Positions 8,516 to 17,807 of a DNA stretch of 64,000 bases are shown here, in pieces. The DNA comes from Saccharicrinis sp963675435 (GTDB lineage Bacteria; Bacteroidota; Bacteroidia; Bacteroidales; Marinilabiliaceae). The DNA is taken from NCBI GenBank assembly GCA_963675435.1, contig OY776216.1, positions 1,860,001 through 1,924,000 of the forward strand, in the 5' to 3' direction. The position numbers and the translations under genes are program-made. The notes beneath the pieces were generated by a model. The model was not told where the DNA came from. It ran no database searches and was given only the letters and a program-made list of their open reading frames with translations. How positions within the stretch are numbered: the stretch's first letter is position 1; each line of letters opens with the position of its first letter.

Positions 8516-9562
8516 ATGCGTATACTGGTCAATTATTTTTTAGTCATGTTAATGGTAATTCATTTATTCTCATGTACGTCTGGTCAAAAACGAAATAAAG
8601 AAACACTTAAAATAGAGTGGCGCCCGGGTATTAATGCACCTCGATATTATCCGATTACACCTGTATTTGGCTCCTTTTCAGCTGAAGGAAAAATGTGTGG
8701 TATAGCCACAGGAGGCAGGAGAAGTGGAGGTTGGGGCCTTGGTGGTATGGAAATGTCTACAGGGCATTTTGTTCCAGATAGGTTAGAGATAGGATGGTTT
8801 TCTTATGCTGAGGATAAATTTTTTAGGGGAGATTTTAAGCTTCCTGCAGATACTATACGAGCATTGTTTAAACAAGGATATGTAGATAAAAATGGGAAGA
8901 AATTTGGCTATGATGGATTAATCGTAAATGTATATCCCAAAGGAGGCGTTGCTTTGTGGATGTATGTATCGGGTACACGAACCGTTGAAATAGGCCATTT
9001 TAAGGGCGAGGAAATGGATTACGATTGGAAGAGTATGTTTCCGGATATGACAGATACAAGATCAGAGTTTAATACATTTGTTTTAGGAAGCATTGATGGA
9101 GCCAATGAATACATTGCTCAATATGGCATAAACCCAGAGCCATTTAAGTCAGTATACAGGCAGCGCTATAATTATACCATAGAAATTGATAGTGTATCGC
9201 ATGAAGATATAGTGTTTTTAAAAGCTGATTTCTTTAATGGAGAAAAGGATAAGATGGAAGGGGAGGAATTGGATGATAACTATTTTAAGACAAAGGCTGT
9301 ACCTAATTATATTTATTTTAGATGGATAAAGGGTGGAGTTGTTTATTTTGCGAAGATTCATCTGGAAGGAGCTTATGAAATGTTCAACGTGTTTGAAGAA
9401 ATGCATAAAGATTGCCCCGATGAACCTTACGTATTGTATTTAAAACCTGATTTTACCACCAGGAAATTAACTGCCTCCTTACAAAGTCAAACAAAAGAAA
9501 TAGAGATTAAACAATTTGGTAAAATAGGGAAGTCAGCCAATCAGAGAGCAGTAAAACAGTAG
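8516..9562 (+). CDS. DUF2931 lipoprotein, array copy 3
   Basis: A third 348-residue copy in the same 1051-base register with the same signal peptide as copy 2. It differs from copy 2 at very few places: GGRRSGGWG in the variable loop, STGHF for STGYF, and KDKMEGEEL for KDVMEGKEL near residue 245. The rest is the same down to long identical DNA stretches, indicating recent duplication or ongoing gene conversion. Function is presumed as for copy 1. Confidence 0.85.
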   Translation: MRILVNYFLVMLMVIHLFSCTSGQKRNKETLKIEWRPGINAPRYYPITPVFGSFSAEGKMCGIATGGRRSGGWGLGGMEMSTGHFVPDRLEIGWFSYAEDKFFRGDFKLPADTIRALFKQGYVDKNGKKFGYDGLIVNVYPKGGVALWMYVSGTRTVEIGHFKGEEMDYDWKSMFPDMTDTRSEFNTFVLGSIDGANEYIAQYGINPEPFKSVYRQRYNYTIEIDSVSHEDIVFLKADFFNGEKDKMEGEELDDNYFKTKAVPNYIYFRWIKGGVVYFAKIHLEGAYEMFNVFEEMHKDCPDEPYVLYLKPDFTTRKLTASLQSQTKEIEIKQFGKIGKSANQRAVKQ

Positions 9563-9566
9563 TTTT

Positions 9567-10613
9567 ATGCGTATACTGGCCAATTATTTTTTAGTCATGT
9601 TTATGGCAATTCATTTATTCTCATGTACGCCCGGTCAAAAACGAAATAAGGAAACTCTTAAAATAGAATGGCGCCCGGGTATTAATGCACCTCGATATTA
9701 TCCATGTAGAACTGTATTTGGCTCTTTTTCAGCAGAAGGAAAAATGTGCGGTATAGCCACAGGAGGCAGGAGAAGTGGCGGTTGGGGCCTTGGTGGTATG
9801 GAAATGTCTACAGGGCATTTTGTTCCAGATCGATTAGAGATAGGATGGTTTTCTTATGCTGAGGATAAATTTTTCAGGGGAGATTTTAAGCTTCCTGCCG
9901 ATACAATTCGGGCATTGTTCGAACAAGGATATGTAGATAAAGATGGGAAGAAATTTGGCTATGATGGATTAATAGTAAATGTATATCCCAAAGGAGGCGT
10001 TGCATTGTGGATGTATGTATCGGGTACACGAACTGTTGAAATAGGTCACTTTCAGGGCGAGGAAATGGATTACGATTGGAATGTGGCATATCCTGGTGTT
10101 ATTAAAGAAAGGAGTGTTTATATAAGAGATGTAATGGAACGTATTGATGGAGCCAATGAATACATTGCTCAATATGGCATAAACCCTGAACCTTTTAAGT
10201 CAGTATACAGGCAGCGCTATAATTATACCATAGAAATTGATAGTGTATCGCATGAAGATATAGTGTTTGTTCAGGTTGATTTTTATAATGGAGAAATGGA
10301 TGTTATGGAAGGGAAAGAATTGGATGATAACTATTTTAAAACAAAGGCAGTACCTAATCATATATTTTATAGATGGATAAAGGATGGAGTGGTGTATTTT
10401 GGGGAGGTATATTTGCAAGGAGCTTATGAAATGTTCAAAGTGTTTGAAGAAATGCATAAAGATTGCCCTGATGAACCTTACGTATTGTATTTAAAACCTG
10501 ATTTTACCACCAGGAAATTAACTGCCTCCTTACAAAGTCAAACAAAAGAAATAGAGATAAAACAGTTTGGTAAAATAGGGAAGTCAGCCAATCAGAGAGC
10601 AGTAAAACAGTAG
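9567..10613 (+). CDS. DUF2931 lipoprotein, array copy 4 (divergent middle)
   Basis: The fourth 348-residue copy keeps the length and both ends of the other copies but differs in blocks: YYPCRTVFGS near residue 47, a replaced segment NVAYPGVIKERSVYIRDVME near residues 172-191 where the others have KSMFPDMTDTRSEFNTFVLG, and changed strands further on (VQVDFYNGEMDVM, HIFYRWIKDGVVYFGEVYLQ). The C-terminal 60 or so residues return to the common sequence. This block pattern suggests recombination with a diverged relative instead of point mutation. The lipobox Cys20 is intact. Confidence 0.85.
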   Translation: MRILANYFLVMFMAIHLFSCTPGQKRNKETLKIEWRPGINAPRYYPCRTVFGSFSAEGKMCGIATGGRRSGGWGLGGMEMSTGHFVPDRLEIGWFSYAEDKFFRGDFKLPADTIRALFEQGYVDKDGKKFGYDGLIVNVYPKGGVALWMYVSGTRTVEIGHFQGEEMDYDWNVAYPGVIKERSVYIRDVMERIDGANEYIAQYGINPEPFKSVYRQRYNYTIEIDSVSHEDIVFVQVDFYNGEMDVMEGKELDDNYFKTKAVPNHIFYRWIKDGVVYFGEVYLQGAYEMFKVFEEMHKDCPDEPYVLYLKPDFTTRKLTASLQSQTKEIEIKQFGKIGKSANQRAVKQ

Positions 10614-10617
10614 TCTT

Positions 10618-11676
10618 ATGCGTATACTGGTCAATTATTTTTTAGTCATGTTAATGGCAATTCATTTATTCTCCTGTACGTCCGGTCAAAAACGAAATAA
10701 GGAAACTCTTAAAATAGAATGGCGCCCGGGTATTAATGCACCTCGATATTATCCAATCAGGTCGATTGGCGGCAGCTTTACCAATGGTGAAAATATTTGT
10801 CCAATTACATATGGTGTTAATCAATATGATGGTTGGGGGCAAGGAGGGCAGGAAATGACAACGGGCGATTTTATTCCTGACACATTGTATATTACATGGT
10901 TCTCTTATGCCGAAGATAAGTTTTTTAGAGGCACCTTTCCGTTGCCCTATGATACCATGTATACTTTATTCAAACAAGGTTGCATTAATGGAAGTGGTGT
11001 TCATGTAAACTATAATGGCTTGATTGTAAATGTTTATCCTGAAGGAGGAGTAGCTTTGTGGATGGATGGGGCAGGCAGGCAAGTTGAGTTAGGCCATTTT
11101 TAGGCCAATGAAATAGATTATAACTGGCAAAGTATGTATCCTAATGGAATGAATACTCCACGGGAAGAATACAATAAAAAATTGATTGGTTATGCTAAAG
11201 CTGAAGCCTATATTGCTCAGCACGGCATTAACCCCGAACCATACAAAAGTGTTTACAGGCAGCGCTACAACTATACGGTAGAGATTGAGAATATTACTTA
11301 TGACAGTACTAAAGTAATGCGTATTGATTTTTATAATGGTGAAAAGGATATGATAATTGGAGAAGAGTTGGAGAATAACTTTTTTAAAACCAAGGCTGTT
11401 CCTAAATACATCTCTGTTAAATGGATGGAAAATGGTGTTGTGTATTTTAGTAAATTTGATTCCCCGGAAGAAGAGATATTTAAGGCTTTTGCCGATATGA
11501 GCATTGCCCGCCCCGATGAGCCATACATATTAGTATTAAAACCAGATTATAGCAGAAGAAGCCTTAGTGTTTCATTGTGTAGCCAGCCTGATGATAATGG
11601 AGAAGTTTATGAGATTAAAATTTCAAAAACAGGAAGAACCGGGAAATCGTTGAATCAAAGCTTTGCCAACTGGTAA
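10618..11676 (+). pseudogene. DUF2931 lipoprotein, array copy 5, interrupted by an in-frame amber codon
   Basis: The fifth unit starts again 1051 bases after copy 4 with an intact lipobox. After residue 161 (VELGHF) the codon that is CAG or AAG in its sisters is TAG (11101-11103), and the same frame then continues to 11676 (ANEIDYNWQSMYPNG onward). Without read-through the product is a 161-residue fragment. It is also the most diverged copy (IRSIGGSFTNGENICPITYG, QYDGWGQGGQEMTTGDF), with an extra NGEVYEI insertion near the C-terminus. One substitution explains the break, so loss is recent, or the stop is suppressed; a restart at ATG 11134 would lack the export signal. Confidence 0.8.
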
Positions 11677-11679
11677 TAA

Positions 11680-11688
11680 TCCCCCCCC
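11680..11688. repeat. Run of eight C residues
   Basis: CCCCCCCC in an AT-rich genome lies just after array copy 5 and 55 bases before the effector remnant. It is a possible slippage site but is not inside a recognisable reading frame. Confidence 0.6.
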
Positions 11689-11742
11689 GTATCAATGTCA
11701 TTAAGTTAGTGTTTAAAATATTGAATATCAGCATTTAATGTT

Positions 11743-12516
11743 GTGTTTTTAAGTTCATTTTTAGTATATTTGATTCATAATCAAAGGAATACGATCATTA
11801 AAAAAACACCCGAATTGATTCTAAACGAAATTAAAGTCAGGGTGTTTTCTGAAAGTATAATTTCAAATTATAAAGTCTCTCAAAATGATTTTACAAGAAG
11901 AAAACAATCTTTTCAAAGTACTATACTGTTTATGTTAAATTTTCTAACAAAGAGCCTGTCTATTGAGATTGAGAATTTCGTTTCTTTCATTAAAAATAGC
12001 ATTGGTAATCATAATACCAAAGGTGTTAAGTTTAAAGATATTATTATAAATAAATATCAGATCCCTACAGAGTTAAACTACACCAATGAACGCTTACGCG
12101 ATTATGTTTTTAAGAATGGGCAGCCCATGAAGTTTTATACCCGGAAGGAAATAGACAGAGAAATTGAGATTATAAAAATAAAAGAGAATCCAAAAGCATT
12201 ATTGAACGAGCCTCATGTAGCTAAAGCGGATGCGCTAAATTGGGTTAATCCTCATAGTGTTGAGCATATAGAAACAAATAATGATGCAGCAATAACTACT
12301 GAACAATGTAAGCCACTAAATGCCAATGATTATCCCGGGTATCCTGCATTGCAACAAAAAATTAATGACCATTTAACGCTTATGGGCTTACGATCCCGGT
12401 ATTTTCATACCTCACACGATTGTAGTGTTTTAAAAGATATGACTGGCATAGCCTATTTCGATCCTTATGCTGCCAGTATACGCACAAAACCATCACGAGG
12501 AATAAATCAAGGATAA
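11743..12516 (+). pseudogene. Effector remnant: C-terminal module of the DUF2235 lipase without the hydrolase core
   Basis: From about residue 97 this frame matches the last 180 residues of the lipase at 4659-6401: IPTELNYTNERLRDYVFKNG, then FYTRKEIDREIE, and the ending ASIRTKPSRG beside YFHTSHDCS. The catalytic Ser-Asp-His part is absent. Residues 1-96 are different and low in recognisable motifs; a patch KVRVFSESI resembles KMRVFTENI of the PAAR extension, so the N-terminal part may derive from a lost PAAR gene. The start (GTG at 11743) is only the first possible one and is doubtful. It is followed by another DUF2931 gene, so this is most likely the wreck of a second effector-immunity module. 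Confidence 0.7.
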
Positions 12517-12527
12517 AACAAAAATAG

Positions 12528-13568
12528 ATGAAACGATTAACTATTAAAATAATTTACTTACTCATGGCACTCAACATATTTGCATGCAAACCTGCTAAAA
12601 AAGAAGAGTCAATTAAACTAGATTGGCAACCAGGCATTAATGCCCCAAAATATTATCCTATCCGAATTGTCTTTGGTTCATTTTCAAATGGAGAAAGGGG
12701 TTGTGGAATTGCCACGGGAGGGAGGCGCAATGGTGGCTGGGGCTTGGGTGGCATGGAGATGGTTACAGGGCGTTTTATACCCAATAAATTAACCCTTGGT
12801 TGGTTTTCGTATGCCGAAGATAAATTTTACAAAGGCGAATTTGACCTTCCTGCAGATACCATGCAAGCCTTATTTAAGCAAGGTTTTGTAGATAGAGATG
12901 GGGATGTGTTTAGGTATAACTACCTCATAGTGAATGTTTATCCCAAGGGGGGAGTGGCCTTGTGGATGAAGGTAGGAGGCAGCAGAATAGTTGAAATTGC
13001 CCATTTTCAGGGCGAAGAAATGGAGTACAACTGGAAATCGATGTTTCCAGATATGACTGACACTAGAGAAGAATTGAATGAGTTTGTAATGCAGCATGCC
13101 AAAGGCTCCCTCGAATACATTGCCCTGCATGGTATAACACAAGAACCATATAAAACTATTTTTAGGCAGCGCTACTCTTATACCATTGCTTTAGATAGCG
13201 TACCGCACAATAAAACAATATTTATTTCGCCGGATTTTTACAATGGCGAAATGGATACCATGAGTGGCGAAGAATTGGAGCATAACTTTTTTAAAACAAA
13301 GGCAGTGCCAAGCCATATTTATTTTGAGTGGGTAAAAGATAGTGTAGTATATTATGGAGAAGTATATTTCGATGCCAAAGAGATGTTTGATTTATTTGCT
13401 AAAATGAGTACTGATTGCCCCGATGAGCCTTACGTAATGCACTTAAAACCTAATTACGATACCCGTAAGTTAACAGTTACTTTACGCAGTAGTACCCAGG
13501 ATATTGAAATACAGCGCACAGGTAAAATAGGTAAGTCTATCGATCAGGGTGATGCAAATAAGTATTAA
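12528..13568 (+). CDS. DUF2931 lipoprotein, sixth and most diverged paralogue
   Basis: A 346-residue lipoprotein with lipobox NIFAC (Cys20). It shares the family motifs WQPGINAPKYYP, GGWGLGGMEM, WFSYAEDKFYKG, WKSMFPDMTDTRE and the C-terminal DEPYVMHLKPNYDTRKL with the array, but differs throughout, so it split off long before the array expanded. It follows the effector remnant by 11 bases, the same spacing as copy 1 after the intact effector. It may now act as an orphan immunity gene against a lost or foreign lipase. Confidence 0.85.
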   Translation: MKRLTIKIIYLLMALNIFACKPAKKEESIKLDWQPGINAPKYYPIRIVFGSFSNGERGCGIATGGRRNGGWGLGGMEMVTGRFIPNKLTLGWFSYAEDKFYKGEFDLPADTMQALFKQGFVDRDGDVFRYNYLIVNVYPKGGVALWMKVGGSRIVEIAHFQGEEMEYNWKSMFPDMTDTREELNEFVMQHAKGSLEYIALHGITQEPYKTIFRQRYSYTIALDSVPHNKTIFISPDFYNGEMDTMSGEELEHNFFKTKAVPSHIYFEWVKDSVVYYGEVYFDAKEMFDLFAKMSTDCPDEPYVMHLKPNYDTRKLTVTLRSSTQDIEIQRTGKIGKSIDQGDANKY

Positions 13569-13659
13569 CGCATATATTTTATTTTTACATAGTGTTAATT
13601 TTGAGGCTAAAGCATATTTTATTGAAGAGAATTATCTAACATTTAACAAAGCCCGAGCT

Positions 13660-13971
13660 ATGGATACTTTTGTAACTAAAGCAAGAGATAAAAGTAGTAA
13701 GCCATTTTTAAAGATTAAAATATACCCAAAAGATACCTTTAGTAAATGGGATAGAGATGAAAATGATACAATTTTAAAGTTTAGTTTTACATTGGCTAAT
13801 GGCACTAGGGTACCATTTGAAAAAGATAAGCATATAATGGCTATTATGGATTGGGAAGGGGAATGTAATAAGCGTGATAAAAAGTACTATTTTAACAATG
13901 GTAAATTTACTAAAGAGTCAGAGATTAAATTGGAAACGGTGAAAGCTTTAGAAAAAGGAACTGTAAATTAG
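13660..13971 (+). CDS. Small unrecognised protein
   Basis: This frame of about 103 residues (from MDTFVTKARDK) is lysine-rich and beta-strand-rich (FLKIKIYPKDTFSKWDRDEN, ILKFSFTLANGTRVPF, HIMAIMDWEGE). The same frame is open back to 13549, overlapping the end of the gene before, so the true start is uncertain; I prefer ATG 13660. It ends 7 bases before the start of the interrupted membrane-protein gene, which suggests one operon. I do not recognise a family and see no signal peptide. Confidence 0.5.
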   Translation: MDTFVTKARDKSSKPFLKIKIYPKDTFSKWDRDENDTILKFSFTLANGTRVPFEKDKHIMAIMDWEGECNKRDKKYYFNNGKFTKESEIKLETVKALEKGTVN

Positions 13972-14020
13972 GTATTAAATGAGAAAATATAATTTAACAC
14001 TACTAACCGAGAAAAAATAA

Positions 14021-14050
14021 AAGGATGGTTCAATCGAGCCATCCTTTCTT
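14021..14050 (+). terminator. Hairpin inside the IS left end, before the transposase
   Basis: AAGGATGG and CCATCCTT pair around a short loop and are followed by TCTTTTT. Being inside the element and upstream of the transposase start, it likely blocks transcription entering from the flanking operon. Confidence 0.7.
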
Positions 14051-14084
14051 TTTCATAATTTTAGGTCACCACAACAATAAAATT

Positions 14085-15318
14085 ATGAGCAATAAAAATA
14101 GTGAAAAGAATTTAGTCGGTCAGCCAATTTTTAAACAACTAATAGATTTTATCCCTCGAAACAAGTTTGATGCTTTGGTGAATAAGTATAAAGCAGACAG
14201 ATATTATAAAAAGTTCAGCTCATGGGAGCAGTTACTGACACTGCTATTTGGTGCCTTTAGCCGGTGCGACTCTATGGGTGAAATTTGTGATGGCATGATG
14301 CATGATGAGTATGCAGGGAAAACTGAACCACCTTGGGATGTCAAGTTCACCAGCAAAGAGCACTGCAGGAGATGGCTTGCGCAATCGAAGTAATGAATTC
14401 TTCGAAGAACTATATTTCATGTTACTAGAACATTTTAAACCACTTTTGTCGGTCAGCCGAATTGATAATGTATCCTTCAATAAGTTATACCTGTTCGATT
14501 CGAGCACAATAAGACTATTCTCAGATGTAATGAAGGGTGTTGGGCGGAACCCAAAGCATGATGGAAAAAAGAAAGGAGGATTAAAAGTTCATATGATGAT
14601 TGATGCTCATAGTGACACTCCCGAATTTGTAAAGCTAAGCGAAGCTAAACTGCACGACAAAAACTTCCTTAAATATTTGACCCTTGCTGCACATAGCATG
14701 ATCGTTTTCGACAGAGCCTACAACCATTACTTGCAATTTGCCTTGTGGACTGAACAAGAAGTAAATTTTGTGTGTAGGCTTAAGAAGAATGCAGTATATG
14801 ATGTGGTAGAAGAATTATACTCTAACGAACTGGAGGATAATGAGGCGGGAGTATTGAAAGAAGAACACATTCATTTAAATTACAACGACAAAAAAGAAAA
14901 CAAGACGCTTTGTTTAAGAAAAGTTACTTACCGAGATGAACAGCAAAGAACATATCAATTTATAACCAATAACTGGCAGATAAGTCGTGAAGAAGTGGCT
15001 TACTTATATAAACTAAGGTGGAATATAGAGTTGCTCTTTAAAAAGCTTAAACAAAACTTTCAATTGCATTACTTTTATTCTGAAACAGAGAACGGAATAA
15101 AAACTCAAATATGGTGTACGCTAATTGCGCAACTATTACTACAAGTATTAAAGGTAAAATCTGAAAGCAAAAAGGCATTTTCTACGATTGCAGCATTAGT
15201 ACGAATTCATTTAGTAAGCAATCTTCAGGTTATTTGGATGGTTCAGAATAGCAGAAGAACTTATATCAAACGAACAAAACGAAATAAATCCCCTTGTTTT
15301 CAGACTGCATTGTTCTAA
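14085..15318 (+). pseudogene. IS4-family transposase (DUF4372 plus DDE domain), frameshifted
   Basis: The N-terminal DUF4372 part (from MSNKNSEKNLVGQPIFKQLI) reads in one frame to DGMM near 14300. The catalytic DDE part (GKLNHLGMSSSPAKSTAGDG, LYLFDSSTIRLFSD, IVFDRAYNHY, YKLRWNIELLFKKLKQNF) reads in the next frame to 15318. The shift coincides with a perfect 7-base tandem duplication, CATGATG at 14294-14300 and 14301-14307. Deleting one copy joins the halves as DGMMSMQGKLNHLG, the sequence expected for this family. So this copy is probably inactive by a small duplication, not by programmed frameshifting. Confidence 0.85.
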
Positions 15319-16245
15319 AAACAAGGGGAGGTAGTATTTTGCATCTTATGAAAAGCATTCAGATTTTCAGCACATTAAGACATGAGACTCGCCAAAATGA
15401 AACTTTTGTCGGTTAATAGTGATAATTTAAATATTATCTCAGAAGATGTTACACCTTTAAACAAAATAAAGAGTCACATTGTAGCTGGGATTGATGCAAG
15501 TGAATTAAGATTAAAATATGATCAGAAAAATCAATTTATTTACGCATTTTGGATTTCTCTAATTGTATCAGTAGTAAGCTTTTTTGCATTGTTAGATGAA
15601 ATATCAGAATATTGGTTATTCCCATTTATTAGTATGTGTGTATGTGTGGGTGCATTTTTTATACAAAAGTTTATGTCAAATAAACTTTGGGAATTAAATA
15701 GAAAAGAGCAAACTATTAAAATACCTTTTGCTTTAAAGAGAAAAACAACTTTGAAAAGAGTAAGTGATATTCAATCTGGTTATTTTATTCAGACAGGAGG
15801 AAAATATGCAACCGTTCCTACTGTTGTTCCTGTTGTGTGGCATAATTCGAAATTACTTTTTTGCAATGCGTCCTCCTTAACTACTTGGATGGATAAAGAC
15901 CACAAAGGATCGGATACAGCCAGAACATGGTCATTTTACATTTGGTATTTAGATAAAAACAGGCCCTTACCACCTGGAGATATGCTCGATCCATTTAGGG
16001 AAGAAGATTTTCAGCGGCGTAAAGCAGAGGGATTTCCACCCCCATTGTTTTGTAGTTGCATACCCACAGCTGAAGCCACACCTGAACAACAGGCAGAACG
16101 AGAGAAATACTGGAAGGACGAAGATTATATTTTCAGATTAGATAGGTATCTAGAGCCATCGTTATGGGGCGGTTTTAAAGGTAAAGGAACAAGTTCATTG
16201 CGTTTAGAAGAAAATGCAGAAATAATAAACATGAAGAACAATCCT

Positions 16246-17598
16246 CAATAGTTCGTTAAATAATAATGTAAAGTACTGAAAATTAATAAAATAAGTAGTT
16301 GAATTATTTTTATAAACCCTTGATAATCTGTATCTTAATGGTGAATTTCGACAACATCATTAAGGGTGACTATCAAGGGAAATAATATTTATAAAACACA
16401 CATATATAGCGTGTTATCAAAAATGTCAAATATCAATAGTTGGAGAAAAGAGTTTGTAACAGAGACTCTTATCCTATTTTTATGCATCAAAGGGCGCATT
16501 AACTTTCTACAGTTGGGGCGCTTTGGTAAGCATAAGGAACAAAGATACCGACAACAATTTGAAAAACCATTTGACTTTCTAACTTTCAACAAAGAATTAA
16601 CGCTTTCTCAGGGAAGCGGTCGATATGCCATTGCTTTTGATCCTTCATATATTAGTAAATCAGGTAAGCACACACCTGGTGCAGGCTATTTTTGGTCTGG
16701 GTGTGCCAATCGTGCCAAATGGGGACTTGAAATTGGAGGTGTGGCAGCGATTGACATAGACAACCATACCGCATTTCATTTAGAAGCTGTTCAAACGATG
16801 GTCGATAAGGAGCAATCCCTTTCAGACTGGTATGCTGATATTATTGTTGAGCGCAAAACGCAGTTGCTTGGGCTATCTTCATATTTAATAGCTGATGCAT
16901 GGTTTGCAAAACGTACGTTTGTTGATCAGGTAATGAATGCCGATATGCACTTGATAAGCAGGTTGAGGGATGATGCCAATTTACGATACCTGCATCAAGG
17001 TGAGCCAACAGGTAAACGCGGAAGGCCAAAAAAATATGATGGAAAAGTTGACAACATTAATATCAACTTGAGATACTTTGAGCTTGTATCAAAGGATGAG
17101 CAGGCCGTAATCCATAGTGCCATAGTGCATTCCATATCTTTAAAACGAAGTTTAAAGGTTGTGCATGTCCTTTATTACAATGAGAAGGGTAAGCAGACTT
17201 ATAAACTGTATTTCTCAACAGACATCAATATGGATGCGTCGGAGATCCTGCAATTTTATCGAAGCCGTTTCCAGATTGAATTTCTTTATCGAGACGGAAA
17301 GCAGCATACGGGCTTAAATGATTGTCAAGCAAGAAGCGAAAATAAATTGGATTTTCACTTTAACGCTTCTCTGACAGCCATTAATATTGCTAAAATTACC
17401 CATTGGTTGAGCATCCCCAAAGAAGACAGAAAGTCATTTTCAATGACGGACATCAAAACCATAAACCACAATGCCTTACAGTTGAATTTATTTTTTGACA
17501 AGTTCGGCATTAACCCATACTTGCCTAAAAATCAAAAGAAGGCAAGGGAACTATTATATCATGGCACTATTGCCGCTTAAAAGTTTAACGAAGTATTG
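16246..17598 (+). mobile_element. IS4-type element, copy 1, 1353 bp, 5-bp target duplication
   Basis: The left end CAATAGTTCGTTAAA and the right end read inward CAATACTTCGTTAAA are inverted repeats. ATCCT flanks both sides (16241-16245, 17599-17603). The length equals copy 2 at 33707-35059 exactly. Confidence 0.93.
16366..17580 (+). CDS. IS4-type DDE transposase, copy 1
   Basis: A 404-residue DDE transposase starting at GTG 16366. Visible motifs are IAFDPSYISKSGKHTPG (first Asp), LIADAWFAKRTFVDQV (second Asp) and YRSRFQIEFLYRDGKQHTGL (the Y-R-x-x-I-E glutamate block of IS4 transposases). A basic GKRGRPKKYDGK segment lies between. It catalyses cut-and-paste movement of the surrounding 1353-bp element. 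The protein is full length and close to the copy encoded on the minus strand at 33725-34939, so both may still be active. Confidence 0.9.
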   Translation: MTIKGNNIYKTHIYSVLSKMSNINSWRKEFVTETLILFLCIKGRINFLQLGRFGKHKEQRYRQQFEKPFDFLTFNKELTLSQGSGRYAIAFDPSYISKSGKHTPGAGYFWSGCANRAKWGLEIGGVAAIDIDNHTAFHLEAVQTMVDKEQSLSDWYADIIVERKTQLLGLSSYLIADAWFAKRTFVDQVMNADMHLISRLRDDANLRYLHQGEPTGKRGRPKKYDGKVDNININLRYFELVSKDEQAVIHSAIVHSISLKRSLKVVHVLYYNEKGKQTYKLYFSTDINMDASEILQFYRSRFQIEFLYRDGKQHTGLNDCQARSENKLDFHFNASLTAINIAKITHWLSIPKEDRKSFSMTDIKTINHNALQLNLFFDKFGINPYLPKNQKKARELLYHGTIAA

Positions 17599-17807
17599 AT
17601 CCTAATAATTGGAAAAAGAAACCTTATCCGGAGTTTAAGAATTTCAGGTATTTACCAACGGCTTATGCCATGCGTTATGAGTACAAAGATGGTCGTATAT
17701 ATTATGCGTATATAAATCAAAAAACGGAAGAGGTTTATACTCCTCCTGAAGGAGATGATTATAAGAGAGAGATAATAAGATAGGATAAAATAACTAAAAT
17801 TCGACAG

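Larger units (their letters stand above)
6414..11676 (+). repeat. Tandem array of five 1051-bp DUF2931 units
   Basis: Start codons at 6414, 7465, 8516, 9567 and 10618 are all separated by exactly 1051 bases, with a 4-base gap (TTTT or TCTT) between each stop and the next start. Copies 1-3 share long identical DNA. The unit equals one gene plus its tiny spacer. Confidence 0.95.
13998..15421 (+). mobile_element. IS4-family element (DUF4372 type), 1424 bp, 9-bp target duplication
   Basis: The ends are inverted: left CACTACTAACCGAGAAAA, right end read inward CACTATTAACCGACAAAA. ATAATTTAA stands on both sides (13989-13997 and 15422-15430), a 9-bp target duplication. Removing the element restores the interrupted gene in frame, which confirms both borders. 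Confidence 0.92.
13979..17783 (+). pseudogene. Two-TM membrane protein gene split by two insertion sequences
   Basis: Joining 13979-13997, 15431-16245 and 17604-17783 (removing each IS with one copy of its target duplication) gives 1014 bases, one open frame of 337 residues starting MRKYNLNIISEDV and ending DYKREIIR. The rebuilt protein has a soluble N-terminus, two membrane segments near residues 45-90 (FWISLIVSVVSFFALL and WLFPFISMCVCVGAFF), a beta-rich middle and a proline-rich acidic C-terminal half (PLPPGDMLDPFREEDFQRRK). I do not recognise the family. As it stands, the second IS supplies a stop two codons after its insertion point and the first replaces the N-terminus. Its place after the immunity genes suggests an accessory of the secretion island. 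Confidence 0.8.

Noticed and set aside
7116..10457. Minus-strand frames within each DUF2931 copy
   Set aside because: They recur only because the genes on the plus strand are repeated; low-quality shadows.
15382..16251. Stand-alone 289-residue gene
   Set aside because: Both ends lie in IS sequence; it is the middle of the interrupted 337-residue gene.
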